This document shows, piece by piece, positions 35,247 to 44,320 of a stretch of 64,000 nt of DNA. The stretch is from positions 1 through 64,000 of the forward strand of contig CAVHCX010000011.1 in the NCBI GenBank assembly GCA_963634745.1. The letters run 5' to 3'. The notes below the pieces were generated by a model. The model did no database searches. It saw only the letters and a list, made by a program, of their open reading frames with translations, and was not told where the DNA came from. This DNA comes from CAKRJP01 sp963634745 (GTDB taxonomy: Bacteria > Bacillota > Clostridia > Lachnospirales > Lachnospiraceae). Numbering within the stretch: position 1 is the stretch's first letter; every line of letters starts with the position of its first letter. Position numbers and translations under genes: made by a program.

Positions 35247-35849
35247 TTAGTTATCCGGCAGGTTCCCCTTACGTATATTCTCTTGAATAATCCGATCCGT
35301 AACCTCATATAATTTTTCCGAACCTAATTTTGTTTTTTTCTGCCTTTTATAAACAGTCTCCGCAGTCACTCCATGTTCCTTCCAGTCTCCACCGCCATTA
35401 CTATTGTTTAGTATAAGCGGTTGTAAGTTATCCATAGCTCGCGCAAACTTTGCCTCCGGACTTTCATAGGCTTCAAATTCATCAAACAAAGCGATCAGTT
35501 CTTCTTTCTGATCTTCCGGAAGCAAGGAATAGATTCGTTCCTTTGCCGCATCCTCTCTGGCTTTTTGGGTGGCCAGTCCTTCCGGGTCATAGGCATAGGT
35601 ATCTCCGGCATCAATTTCCACGATATCGTGGATCAGACACATTAACATAACCTTTGCTATATCAACCTCCTCGTTGGCATATTCCCGAAGCAAATATGCC
35701 ATAATGGCCATATGCCATGCATGCTCTGCATCATTCTCATTTCTCCCCTTCCCCGAGAGATGGGTCTGCCTGAATATATTCTTTTCTTTGTCTATTTCGA
35801 GAGCAAATTCTAATTGTTTTCTCAGCCTTTCATCCATAATGATCTTCAT
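35247..35849 (-). CDS. HD-domain hydrolase (YfbR/HDDC2 type)
   Basis: A 200-aa protein with the HD metal motif spread as in 5'-nucleotidase-like members: His in EHAWHMAIMAYLL, then the His-Asp pair in CLIHDIVEIDAGD and a later Asp in ARAMDNLQPL. The family removes phosphate from deoxynucleoside 5'-monophosphates. AGAGGG stands just before the ATG at 35849, which could instead direct the ATG at 35837. It lies 30 bp before the stop of the AAA/nuclease gene upstream and shares its direction. Confidence 0.88.
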   Translation of the reverse strand: MKIIMDERLRKQLEFALEIDKEKNIFRQTHLSGKGRNENDAEHAWHMAIMAYLLREYANEEVDIAKVMLMCLIHDIVEIDAGDTYAYDPEGLATQKAREDAAKERIYSLLPEDQKEELIALFDEFEAYESPEAKFARAMDNLQPLILNNSNGGGDWKEHGVTAETVYKRQKKTKLGSEKLYEVTDRIIQENIRKGNLPDN

Positions 35850-35879
35850 TCCCTCTTCTGTTTTTTTACAATACTTTCA

Positions 35880-37466
35880 TCAAATCTTATATTTTTCAAT
35901 CAAACACTGATGCTCTTTCGTACTCTTATCATAATTAATTCCCACAAGTAAGATATCACCGCTATAGCTCAGTATCGACTCCGGATACCGTTTATCCTTT
36001 ATCTGTTGCAAAGCTGTTGCCGCATCTTTATTCCACTTCAATTCGACAACCATGGCCGGATAAAACGATCTATACTCAGGTTTCGGTATGAAAACAAAGT
36101 CTGCAAATCCATTTCCGGCAGGCATTTCACGAATCGGCTTAAAATAGTACTGCATAGCACTCAAGTAGGCAATTGAAAGAACGCTACTTAACGAGTTCTC
36201 ATTATTATATTGAATGGAAGATGCATAGTCCATGTGGATTTTTTTAATTTTCTTTGCTACTGTATCTCCATCCATCGCCAACGTACAGTTAAGAAGTTCC
36301 TCCGACTCCTGCTGGAACACAATAAACTCATTCCACTTTTTTCTTTTAATTGCCCGAATGAGTTCTTGCCTGATTTCCTCATTCGGGACAAAAGCAGTTT
36401 TCAATTTTTGATCATAAGCAAGATAACCCAAATGAATCAAATAAGTAATGACATCATCCTTATTTGCAAAGCTTGATGTGTCATTTTGGAATGACGTTAC
36501 ATCAACCCAAACTCTATCGCCGGAAAGCATCTCGATAATAGCGCCTTTGAGTCCATCAAAATCCATATTGATAAGGGGTACGATTGCCTCGTAAGATGCT
36601 GTCCCGGACCAATAACTCTGAAAATCGCCATCAAACATTAAATTCACAACTGCATTGGGATTGTAAACATGATATTTTCCAAGCTGATAGCCATCATACC
36701 AGCGCTTCACTTCTTCAAAGTCTTGCTCATATCTCTCACACAGAGTATGAACTTCATTTTCTGTAAAGCCAACATAGGAAGCCAATGGTCCGGCATTCAG
36801 CATCGAATAGTCCTTGAAATTATTCAGCGCGGACTGTGTTCTTTCTTTTTTAATAGGAAGGATGCCTGTCAGATAGGCCAGTTGGATATACTTTGTTGGC
36901 TCTGTTCCTTTGAACATTCCTCTGAGAAAGCAGATGTAATCTTCCTGTGCTTTCGCATTGGCAGCTTCCTCACGAATAAGAACATCCCATTCATCTATAA
37001 TAACAATGAACTTTTTCCCTGTCACAGCATTTATCTGGGACAAAGCCTCCGGCAATGATTTAGTTTCCTCCGAAAGCACATCCGGATAGCAGTCCTTAAG
37101 CTCTGCAATCGTCCGTTCTGAAATATAAGGGACTACCCCTTCTGCTCCCCCAGCTGGTTCCATACACCATTGAATATCGAGATGAATTACATCATACTGA
37201 TTTAAATGTTTCTTAAAATCCGCACTCTTGCTGATTTCCAAATCAGCGAACATAACTTCTGAATCGCATCCTCTACTATAATAAGCTGTGAGCATATTTG
37301 CCGTAATAGACTTTCCAAATCTTCTCGGACGGCTGTTGCAAATATAGCCTTGCAGCGTATTTAAAACCCTATTTGTATATTTAATTAGTCCACTTTTGTC
37401 TACATAGATTTCAGAATTCAACGCAACTTGAAACGCAGAATTGTCTGGATTAACAAACATTCCCAT
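35880..37466 (-). CDS. AAA-ATPase-like protein with C-terminal PD-(D/E)XK nuclease domain
   Basis: A 528-aa protein. The N-terminal ATPase part has NSRPRRFGKSITANML (Walker A-like) and KFIVIIDEWDVL (Walker B). The C-terminal part has FADFVFIPKPEYRSFYPAMVVELKWN, with Asp, then Glu-x-Lys, as in PD-(D/E)XK nucleases. This family is very numerous in gut Bacteroidetes and Clostridia, often in many copies per genome, and its role is unproven; transposon-like spread has been suggested. It may act on DNA. GAGGAG lies before the ATG. Confidence 0.88.
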   Translation of the reverse strand: MGMFVNPDNSAFQVALNSEIYVDKSGLIKYTNRVLNTLQGYICNSRPRRFGKSITANMLTAYYSRGCDSEVMFADLEISKSADFKKHLNQYDVIHLDIQWCMEPAGGAEGVVPYISERTIAELKDCYPDVLSEETKSLPEALSQINAVTGKKFIVIIDEWDVLIREEAANAKAQEDYICFLRGMFKGTEPTKYIQLAYLTGILPIKKERTQSALNNFKDYSMLNAGPLASYVGFTENEVHTLCERYEQDFEEVKRWYDGYQLGKYHVYNPNAVVNLMFDGDFQSYWSGTASYEAIVPLINMDFDGLKGAIIEMLSGDRVWVDVTSFQNDTSSFANKDDVITYLIHLGYLAYDQKLKTAFVPNEEIRQELIRAIKRKKWNEFIVFQQESEELLNCTLAMDGDTVAKKIKKIHMDYASSIQYNNENSLSSVLSIAYLSAMQYYFKPIREMPAGNGFADFVFIPKPEYRSFYPAMVVELKWNKDAATALQQIKDKRYPESILSYSGDILLVGINYDKSTKEHQCLIEKYKI

Positions 37467-37613
37467 AATGTGTCACGCTCCTCTCTTTGACGGCAAGCTA
37501 TATCCTGTCCATAATACTTTGATTTTACCATCTGACTGACCAAACAGCAAGCTGATCCCCCAGCATACGATGTCGTTCCTATTAAAATCCCCAAATAAAA
37601 TCTCAATAAAGCA

Positions 37614-37668
37614 AAAACCGAGCAGCCCGGAGGGAAGCTAGCTTCCGCTCCTTGGCTACTCGTTTTTA
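37614..37668 (-). terminator. Terminator after the GntR gene
   Basis: A long stem CGAGTAGCC..GGAAGCTAGCTTCC..GGGCTGCTCG followed by TTTTT on the minus strand, directly after the GntR stop. It ends the HypB operon. Confidence 0.85.
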
Positions 37669-37670
37669 TA

Positions 37671-38378
37671 TTACTCATAATAAATCTGCCGGTCTCCTTC
37701 AATGCAATTTTGCATGGAGCTTTCAATCCAGCTTATGGCTCCTTTTACATCTCGGTCTCTGACATAGGTCCACATTTTATAATTGCTCTCATACAAGGCT
37801 TCCAAACCATACAAGCTGCAATAGCGCTCCCACATGGCGAAAATCGGGGTCTTAAAGGACTGGATAACCAGGGGTACCAGGGCATTTCCGGACATTAAGG
37901 CAAATTCATGTTGGAATTCAAAAGCTGCCTCTATGGCCTCTGAGCTTTTCTTCGCCTCTTTGATCTTATTTACAATCTGATGCAAAAGTTCGATTTCTTC
38001 CTCACTTATGGTCGGCAGGCAAAGCCTTGCCACCAGTGTATCTAAGGCAATTCTTATTTCGAAGATGGACCGGATCTCATCGTTTCGAAGGCTTCCTCCA
38101 TTGTATTTCATAATGGAAAGCAAGGTCTCTATGGTTCCTGCCCTTCTGTAATCAGCCACATAGGTACCGCTTCTGGGCTTCACGATCAAAAATCCCATTC
38201 TCTGAAGATCTGCGATTCCTCCGTTTACCACCGCCCGGCTAACCTGCATCTCTTCTGCCAACTGCCGCTCCGGAGGTAATTTCTCTCCTATTTTTAATTT
38301 TCCTGACAGGATCATATGCTGGACCTGTTCTACAAAAAGTTCTCGAAGTGAGGGGGAACTGATTTTCTGAAATTCCAT
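37671..38378 (-). CDS. GntR-family regulator (FadR subfamily)
   Basis: A 235-aa regulator. A winged helix (EKLPPERQLAEEMQVSRAVV, residues 35-55, then MGFLIVKPRSGTYV) is followed by a helical FCD effector domain (about 85-225) in which metal-binding Asp and His are seen in ALDTLVA and FEFQHEFALMSGN. FCD regulators respond to carboxylates or other small acids. It is the last gene of the HypB-oxidoreductase-HypA-DUF5692 operon, so it probably senses that pathway's substrate and feeds back on the operon. The binding site was not identified. Confidence 0.92.
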   Translation of the reverse strand: MEFQKISSPSLRELFVEQVQHMILSGKLKIGEKLPPERQLAEEMQVSRAVVNGGIADLQRMGFLIVKPRSGTYVADYRRAGTIETLLSIMKYNGGSLRNDEIRSIFEIRIALDTLVARLCLPTISEEEIELLHQIVNKIKEAKKSSEAIEAAFEFQHEFALMSGNALVPLVIQSFKTPIFAMWERYCSLYGLEALYESNYKMWTYVRDRDVKGAISWIESSMQNCIEGDRQIYYE

Positions 38379-38410
38379 CGGCCATCTTCATCTTTCCGAC
38401 CAGTTAAGAC

Positions 38411-39448
38411 TTACTCTGCTCTTGACATAGCAATCTGGAAATCTTTCTGGTCTGTAAATATTTCGTTCTTGTAAGGATTCTTTTTCTGCTCCTTTGCCCG
38501 TTTAATAATAAATGCAAGGCAAAGTACATTTGCTATCAAGGCAAGAATTGCTATAAATCCCTGCATGGTCGGATTGGCTGCGGTCGGGCGAACTGCGCTA
38601 TCCATAACTCCGTCTCCATACAGTACCGGGATGACCGAAAATCTGCTGGCATCCTGGAAGAGTGGGAATACCTGGGCAAACATACACCACAGGGCCAGGG
38701 TATTGGCACGGTTCTGGATCCATCCGCCTTTATTCCAAAGAGCATTGGCAAAGGTAGGTGCAAGAAGCAGGGCCAGTCCACAATACCAGGTATGGGTGGT
38801 CAGGTTATTATAGGTATATTCGAAATTCCAAAGATCATAGGCAATGATAAAGCACCAGGTCATATCCGGCCAGAGCATATCTTTCTGGTCTTTGGAAGAA
38901 TAGATTCCCCACCAGCCTGTCATACAAAAGATATTTAGAAGGCCTGCGATACCATTTACCCAGTTCCACCAGCCTCCATATAGCCATACATTTTCTGAAG
39001 ACAGCCACCAGCGATCTCCATACTCAGCTAGGGCCATGGCACCACGGACACCGGACTCAAAGTCACTGACAACCGCAATCAAAATATTAATCGCAACAAT
39101 TACAAAGGGGAATACCTTAAACCAATCTTTTTTTCCAATACTCCATTTGTATTTTAACATCATAAAACCAATACATCCAGCCGTTGCCGCATATAATTTT
39201 GCATAATGGAACCAGCTGGTCATATGGACATAGGTGTCATTATTTAGGGCCCAGTCCATCCCCATAGCCGCGCATACATAAATCGCAATAAAGTATACCG
39301 TCAAAATTGCAGGTAGCACGAGGAAACAGATAATTCCTCCTGTCTTGCTTCTTCTTGCAAATTCATTGGCAAGTACAAGCCCTGTAAATACCAGCAGCCA
39401 TCCTAAAAGCTGCCATCCCGCTCCGTCTCCGTAAATTTGAAACAACAT
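38411..39448 (-). CDS. DUF5692 multi-helix membrane protein
   Basis: A 345-aa protein with about ten membrane helices, rich in Trp (GGWWNWVNGIAG, MTGWWGIYSS, TWCFIIAYDLWNFEYTYNNL). I assign it to DUF5692 from these Trp-rich motifs. Function is unknown; the acidic and aromatic residues inside helices would suit a transporter or a membrane redox or ligand-binding protein. It lies 40 bp after hypA and 32 bp before the GntR gene. AAAGGAGGAGAAGG precedes the ATG. Confidence 0.75.
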   Translation of the reverse strand: MLFQIYGDGAGWQLLGWLLVFTGLVLANEFARRSKTGGIICFLVLPAILTVYFIAIYVCAAMGMDWALNNDTYVHMTSWFHYAKLYAATAGCIGFMMLKYKWSIGKKDWFKVFPFVIVAINILIAVVSDFESGVRGAMALAEYGDRWWLSSENVWLYGGWWNWVNGIAGLLNIFCMTGWWGIYSSKDQKDMLWPDMTWCFIIAYDLWNFEYTYNNLTTHTWYCGLALLLAPTFANALWNKGGWIQNRANTLALWCMFAQVFPLFQDASRFSVIPVLYGDGVMDSAVRPTAANPTMQGFIAILALIANVLCLAFIIKRAKEQKKNPYKNEIFTDQKDFQIAMSRAE

Positions 39449-39488
39449 AATCCTTCTCCTCCTTTTAGATTTTCTTTTTCATATTTTT

Positions 39489-39833
39489 TCAACAGGCTTC
39501 GATTTCTTTTATATTAAATTCGTTTCCTGTAAGCAAATATGTCCGCTCGCCGGAACAGTAGGGGCAGGTCCGCCCGTGTTCCACTGTCCCATAGGTTTGC
39601 TTGCAATCCTGGCAGTAGGTCACTGCCGGAATCTCGACGGTAATCAAGTCCGCATCCTTAATAAACTCATGCTTTTTTACCGCCCATTGCCAGCAGTTTT
39701 TCAGATAAGAATCTATAACCCCCGACACTTGTCCTACCTCCAAGGTAACGCTGGCAATCTCCTTCAGTTTGTTTTCCGCCGCAACCGTCTCAAGACTGTC
39801 TATAATATGAAATACAATTCCTAGCTCATGCAT
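39489..39833 (-). CDS. hypA: HypA-type nickel metallochaperone
   Basis: A 114-aa protein with the invariant MHELGIVF start (His2 binds nickel) and a zinc site of CQDC and CPYC. HypA passes nickel with HypB to [NiFe]-hydrogenase, or to urease in some bacteria. There is no hydrogenase, urease or HypCDEF gene in this window, and the gene sits between a flavoprotein and DUF5692, so its client is unclear. It lies 6 bp after the flavoprotein stop. Confidence 0.93.
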   Translation of the reverse strand: MHELGIVFHIIDSLETVAAENKLKEIASVTLEVGQVSGVIDSYLKNCWQWAVKKHEFIKDADLITVEIPAVTYCQDCKQTYGTVEHGRTCPYCSGERTYLLTGNEFNIKEIEAC

Positions 39834-39839
39834 ATAGGT

Positions 39840-42545
39840 CTACTTCTCTTTCTTGCCAAATTTAATCTTAATGGCTCTTTTTGCCGCATATGGTAAGATC
39901 GCCTTCATCTTATCTTCTGACCTCACCATCTTGCTGCAATCCGGATTGTCACGGTATAAATGAATGGCATCAAATTCGCACTTGGTGGTACAGATTCCGC
40001 AGCCGATACATTTATTCTCATCCACAACAGAAGCGCCGCATCCTAAGCATCTTGCCGTCTCTGCCTTTACCTGTTCCTCTGTAAATGTCAAATGCGCATC
40101 CCTAAAGGAATGTTTTGCATCCATGGTCTTATCCATTCCCGGAACCTGCCTGGACCCATTGTCATATTCTGAGATGTCCAGGTTATTCTTATCCAGTTCA
40201 ATAAATTGACGCCTGTTTCTTCCTATTGTAAGACTGCTGTCCGGCTGTACAAAACGGTGGATGGAAATTGCCCCTTCTTTCCCTGCCGCAATGGCATCAA
40301 TGGCAAATTTAGGCCCGGTATAGACATCACCGCCTACAAAGACATCCGGTTGACCTGTCTGATAGGTCAGGCTATCTGCCACGGCACCGTTTCCTCGTCC
40401 CAATTCCACCTTAGAACCTTCCAAGAGATTTCCCCATAAAATTTTCTGTCCCACACTGAAATATACATGGTCGCAAGGGATTTCTATGGTATCTTCCTCG
40501 TCATAAACCGGAGAGAAGCGTCCGTTTTCATCCAGTACTGACAGACATTTTTTCAGGATGATTCCAGCCACTTTTCCATCTTTTACAAGAACCTCCTTGG
40601 GACCCCAACCGCAGTTGATCTCTACAGATTCTTCCTCGGCTTCTTCAATCTCCTCTAATGAAGCCGGCATCTTGTCTCTGCTTTCCAGGCAGTACATCTG
40701 CACAGATTCCGCCCCGCATCTGCTACTGGTTCTTGCAACGTCGATGGCAACATTTCCGCCTCCGATTACTACAACCTTTCCGGAAATTTTGTAGGTCTCA
40801 TCTTGACTGACTGTCTTAAGGAGGTCTACGGCCGACATGGTTCCCTCAGCAGTTTCTCCTGTAATTCCGGGAAGTCTTCCTCCCTGGCAGCCAATTGCCA
40901 GGTAAAAGGCCTTATAACCTTCTTCCCGAAGCTCCTCCAAGCTAATGTCTTTTCCAACTTCTATACCGCAGCGAATCTCAACCCCCATGGCCTTGATCAC
41001 ATCGATCTCTGCATCGATCACGTCCTTCTCTAATTTAAAGGAAGGAATTCCATATCGAAGCATTCCGCCCGGCTTTTGATTCTTTTCAAATACCACCGGC
41101 TTGTAGCCTTTTTCTGCCAGATAGAAGGCACAGCTAAGTCCTGCAGGGCCTGCTCCGATAATTGCGATTTTTTCATCAAATAGTCTTCCTGTTGTCGGAG
41201 GTACAATCGGTGGAATATATCTGGTCTTGGCATCTAAATCTTGCTGGGCAATAAATTTCTTTACCTCGTCAATAGCAACCGCCTCATCGATCGTTCCTCT
41301 GGTACAGGCATCCTCGCAGCGTCTGTTACAGATTCTTCCGCAAACGGCCGGGAAGGGATTTTCTTTTTTAATAAGGGCAAGGGCTTCCTTGTATTGACCC
41401 TGAGCTGCTTTTTTCAAATATCCCTGAACCGCGATATGGGCCGGACAGGCTGTTTTACAAGGAGCGGTTCCTGTGTCATAACAATTGATCCTATTTTTAT
41501 CCCGGTAGTCTTCTGTCCATTTTTCCGGTCCCCATTTGGCTGCATCCGGAAGCTCCTGCTTAGGATATTCCACCTCGCCGTCCTTGGTACATAATTTCTG
41601 TCCCAACTTCACTGCCCCTGCCGGACAATATTCCACGCAACGTCCGCAGGCCACGCAGTCCTTTTTTGACACCCTGGCCACATAGGCAGACCGAGACATA
41701 TTAGGGGTGTTAAACAGTTGGGAGGTACGAAGTGCATAACAGACATTTACATTACAGTTACAGATGGCAAAGATTTTATTTGCCCCATCAATATTGGTAA
41801 TCTGGTGCACGAAGCCATTATCTTCCGCCCGCTTTAGGATCTCCATGACCTCATCATAGCTAATATACCGACCCCCTTTTTGGGTCTCTACCACATAGTC
41901 TGCCATATCTCCGACGGCGATACACCAGTCTGCCGGATCATCGGCACAGCCCTCTCCGTAGGTTTTTCTGGAAAGGCGGCAAGAGCAAGGACTTGCGGCA
42001 TATTTTCCATCATATTTTTTCAGCCAATGGGAAATATGCTCGATATCTACCGACTGGTTCTCCATCTCAATGGCCTTCTCTACCGGAATTACATGCATTC
42101 CGATGCCGGCTCCTCCCGGCGGGACCATAGGTGTTACCTTCTCAAGAGGAAGTCTTGACATCCGTTCAAAAAAGAGTCCCAATTCCGGATGCTCTTTCAG
42201 ATTCTGCTCATTCATATTGAAAAATTCTGCACTTCCCGGAACATACATAGGAAGGACATACTGTTTTTCATGCTTGGGATTCTCCCAGTTATATTCCAAA
42301 AGCCCGATCCTGCTCATCTCATCCAAAAGCTTTTGCAGTTCTTTCTCATCTTTTTTTGTTGCCTTCAAAAGCTGGGGAAATGTCATAGGTTTTCGCACCT
42401 TCATCTTCAGCGCCACCTCTGCCATCTCATCCGTCACAACTCCGGCCAGTCCCCAATACTCCGGATCCTCAGTGGTGACCTTGTGTCCGATTCGGTCTGT
42501 GATCTTTTGCCCCAGCTTTAAAATAAGTTCTCTTTCCTCAGCCAT
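39840..42545 (-). CDS. 901-aa Fe-S flavoprotein: Cys-rich N-domain, ferredoxin, GltD-like FAD/NAD(P) core
   Basis: Domains in order: an N-terminal helical region with DEVMEIL and a cysteine cluster (SPCSCRLSRKTYGEGC, ADWCIAVGD, FAICNCNVNVC; about 200-290); a 4Fe-4S site CVACGRCVEYCPAGAV (about 310); a GltD-type N-terminal Fe-S region (CKTACPAHIAV, CGRICNRRCEDAC; about 375-430); FAD motif IAIIGAGPAGLSCAFYLAEKGY (about 480); NAD(P) motif VVIGGGNVAIDVAR (about 620); and a C-terminal ferredoxin CIGCGICTTKCEFDA. It likely moves electrons between NAD(P)H and a partner. The operon with HypA, HypB and DUF5692 is not a known pathway to me. GAAGGAGTG precedes the ATG. Confidence 0.85.
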   Translation of the reverse strand: MAEERELILKLGQKITDRIGHKVTTEDPEYWGLAGVVTDEMAEVALKMKVRKPMTFPQLLKATKKDEKELQKLLDEMSRIGLLEYNWENPKHEKQYVLPMYVPGSAEFFNMNEQNLKEHPELGLFFERMSRLPLEKVTPMVPPGGAGIGMHVIPVEKAIEMENQSVDIEHISHWLKKYDGKYAASPCSCRLSRKTYGEGCADDPADWCIAVGDMADYVVETQKGGRYISYDEVMEILKRAEDNGFVHQITNIDGANKIFAICNCNVNVCYALRTSQLFNTPNMSRSAYVARVSKKDCVACGRCVEYCPAGAVKLGQKLCTKDGEVEYPKQELPDAAKWGPEKWTEDYRDKNRINCYDTGTAPCKTACPAHIAVQGYLKKAAQGQYKEALALIKKENPFPAVCGRICNRRCEDACTRGTIDEAVAIDEVKKFIAQQDLDAKTRYIPPIVPPTTGRLFDEKIAIIGAGPAGLSCAFYLAEKGYKPVVFEKNQKPGGMLRYGIPSFKLEKDVIDAEIDVIKAMGVEIRCGIEVGKDISLEELREEGYKAFYLAIGCQGGRLPGITGETAEGTMSAVDLLKTVSQDETYKISGKVVVIGGGNVAIDVARTSSRCGAESVQMYCLESRDKMPASLEEIEEAEEESVEINCGWGPKEVLVKDGKVAGIILKKCLSVLDENGRFSPVYDEEDTIEIPCDHVYFSVGQKILWGNLLEGSKVELGRGNGAVADSLTYQTGQPDVFVGGDVYTGPKFAIDAIAAGKEGAISIHRFVQPDSSLTIGRNRRQFIELDKNNLDISEYDNGSRQVPGMDKTMDAKHSFRDAHLTFTEEQVKAETARCLGCGASVVDENKCIGCGICTTKCEFDAIHLYRDNPDCSKMVRSEDKMKAILPYAAKRAIKIKFGKKEK

Positions 42546-42601
42546 AATACACTCCTTCTTTCACCTCTTCGTCAAGCCCTCTTTAGGCCTTATCTTTTCC
42601 C

Positions 42602-43270
42602 CTATTCTTGCCAATTTTTCACTTCATCCAAAAGCCACTGACAAAAGGCATCTACGCCTTCTCCGGTTTTTGCACAGATCGGTATGATCTTGGCATTTGG
42701 ATTGCGCATTAATATATTTTTCTTGCACTCTTCCATATCAAAATCAAAATAAGGAAGCACATCAATCTTGTTGATCAATACTACATCGCAGATAGAAAAC
42801 ATCAAGGGATATTTTAAAGGTTTGTCATCTCCTTCCGGAACGCTTAGGATCATGGCATTCTTTACCGCACCGGTATCAAATTCTGCCGGACAGACCAGGT
42901 TTCCTACATTCTCAAGAATTGCCAGATCCAAGTCACCGGTTCCGATTCCTGCTAGTCCCTGGGCCGTCATATCCGCATCCAAATGACACATGCCGCCGGT
43001 ATGAAGTTGAATAGCCTTGACCCCCAAATCAGAAATGGTTTTTGCATCCACATCCGAATCAATGTCTGCCTCCATGACACCGATCTTGATTTGGTCCTTT
43101 AAATTTTCAATGGTTCTACTTAGGGTAGTTGTCTTTCCGGATCCCGGTGATGACATTAGGTTCAAAAGAAATACCTTCTTCTCTTTTAATTCCTTACGAA
43201 CTTCCTCTGCCCTCTTATCATTATCCGCAAATACACTTTGCTTAATCTCTATGGTTCTAAAATTCCCCAT
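42602..43270 (-). CDS. hypB: HypB-type nickel-inserting GTPase
   Basis: A 222-aa SIMIBI GTPase. Walker A is MSSPGSGKTTTL near residue 38; ADIDSDVDA follows; GGMCHLDADM holds the metal-binding Cys and His; NKID (VLINKIDVL) gives the guanine specificity. HypB hydrolyses GTP to drive nickel release during enzyme maturation. It is the first gene of the operon, from a strong promoter at 43322-43350, and it lies apart from any other hyp gene but hypA. The N-terminus lacks the His-rich nickel store seen in some homologues. Confidence 0.94.
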   Translation of the reverse strand: MGNFRTIEIKQSVFADNDKRAEEVRKELKEKKVFLLNLMSSPGSGKTTTLSRTIENLKDQIKIGVMEADIDSDVDAKTISDLGVKAIQLHTGGMCHLDADMTAQGLAGIGTGDLDLAILENVGNLVCPAEFDTGAVKNAMILSVPEGDDKPLKYPLMFSICDVVLINKIDVLPYFDFDMEECKKNILMRNPNAKIIPICAKTGEGVDAFCQWLLDEVKNWQE

Positions 43271-43321
43271 CTGCTTACGCTCCTTCTAACTGGCTGTTCC
43301 AGTTTTTGTTATATTTTTATC

Positions 43322-43350
43322 ATTATATTCTTTCATGCAAACAAAGTCAA
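43322..43350 (-). promoter_or_regulatory. Strong promoter of the hypB operon
   Basis: TTGACT and TATAAT with a 17-bp spacer, 52 bp before the hypB start on the minus strand. Confidence 0.8.
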
Positions 43351-43471
43351 TTACCCGCCTATTTTTTATACACTTTCCACTATTAAGTCTATTATTTTCT
43401 TCTCAAAATCCAAGTTCTGCCGTTCTGACATCTGGTATAGCCAGTTCCAAACCATTTATATAAACTTCTGC

Positions 43472-43500
43472 TTGACGCTGTAATTTTATTGTGCTAAGTT
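43472..43500 (+). promoter_or_regulatory. Candidate promoter of the two small membrane-protein genes
   Basis: TTGACG and TAAGTT with a 17-bp spacer, 34 bp before the plus-strand start at 43534. The -10 is weak. Confidence 0.5.
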
Positions 43501-43533
43501 CAAGTTAAGTATTTGTCAAAAGGAGGATTTTAT

Positions 43534-43980
43534 ATGGCATGCTTTATTGCACCGGCCGCAGAGGCAGTCCTTGTCTCAGCCGTTAAACACACCCATGAAA
43601 AACAGGAGAAACTTCATTCTGCTCAGGACCAGAAAGCTTCTACTCCCGCTTCTGTCTGTTCAGATTCCGGGCTCCAAGCTCACAAGCCTTCATTCTCCGC
43701 TTATCTCATGACCAAGCTTCATGTTTTAAGCGCACTTTTGTGGGGCGGGAGCTTTTTACTTTTAATCGAACACATTTGGCACGGGGAGATCGTTCCTTGG
43801 TTCCCATTTTTCACCGCAGTTATGACTCCGGGCGGGGTCCTGCCTATGCTGTCTGAGATTGCTACCGTCGGTACCAGCATGGCCCTTGTCGTAACCCTTG
43901 CCTGGCTTGCAAGCTCAGGCCTTTGCTATCAACGAGACAAAAAGGCAGGCCTTTCCTCCACAGCTGTAAAGGAGGGATAA
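43534..43980 (+). CDS. Small membrane protein of unknown function
   Basis: A 148-aa protein. An N-terminal MACFIAPAAEAVLVSAV segment is followed by a hydrophilic linker (residues 25-60) and two hydrophobic helices (about 65-85 and 110-135) with HIWHGEIVPWFPFFTA between them. AAAGGAGG at 6-7 nt selects the ATG at 43534, not the earlier TTG. I recognise no family. It is 3 bp upstream of another small membrane protein on the same strand, so they form a unit, divergent from the hypB operon. Confidence 0.75.
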   Translation: MACFIAPAAEAVLVSAVKHTHEKQEKLHSAQDQKASTPASVCSDSGLQAHKPSFSAYLMTKLHVLSALLWGGSFLLLIEHIWHGEIVPWFPFFTAVMTPGGVLPMLSEIATVGTSMALVVTLAWLASSGLCYQRDKKAGLSSTAVKEG

Positions 43981-43983
43981 ACC

Positions 43984-44259
43984 ATGTGCCTGATCCTTAC
44001 TTTCATCGCTGCCTTGATCAGCACTGCCCTTTATTTTTTGCGTCCAGGGATTTCAAAAAGATTCTCTTTGGAATATTTAAGCCTTATGTACTGGGGAGCT
44101 TCTCTTATGTGGAGCGTAGATGGCTTCTTCCGCCTGATGGAGGGAGAAAGCTTTTTTGACCTATCTGTAAATGACACCCTTCTCGGAGTCTTAATCATTA
44201 TCTGCGGCTTGGTTTTTGTGGCAATACGTAGCTTGATACATAAAAAAGCAATAAGATAA
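43984..44259 (+). CDS. Small three-helix membrane protein of unknown function
   Basis: A 91-aa protein with three hydrophobic segments (about 2-19, 30-48 and 60-80) and a basic C-terminus (RSLIHKKAIR). It starts 3 bp after the upstream gene's stop and shares its probable promoter, so the two are likely partners in one membrane complex. The charged loop FFRLMEGESFFDL is between helices 2 and 3. No family recognised. Confidence 0.7.
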   Translation: MCLILTFIAALISTALYFLRPGISKRFSLEYLSLMYWGASLMWSVDGFFRLMEGESFFDLSVNDTLLGVLIIICGLVFVAIRSLIHKKAIR

Positions 44260-44320
44260 AAGCGAATAGCTATTAGATATTAGATATTAGATAGCATAAA
44301 AAGCGATATTACAAAAAAAC

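Noticed and set aside
37418..37726. A 102-codon minus-strand frame overlapping the AAA/nuclease start and the GntR end
   Set aside because: It crosses a strong terminator hairpin and two better genes, and its composition is not protein-like.
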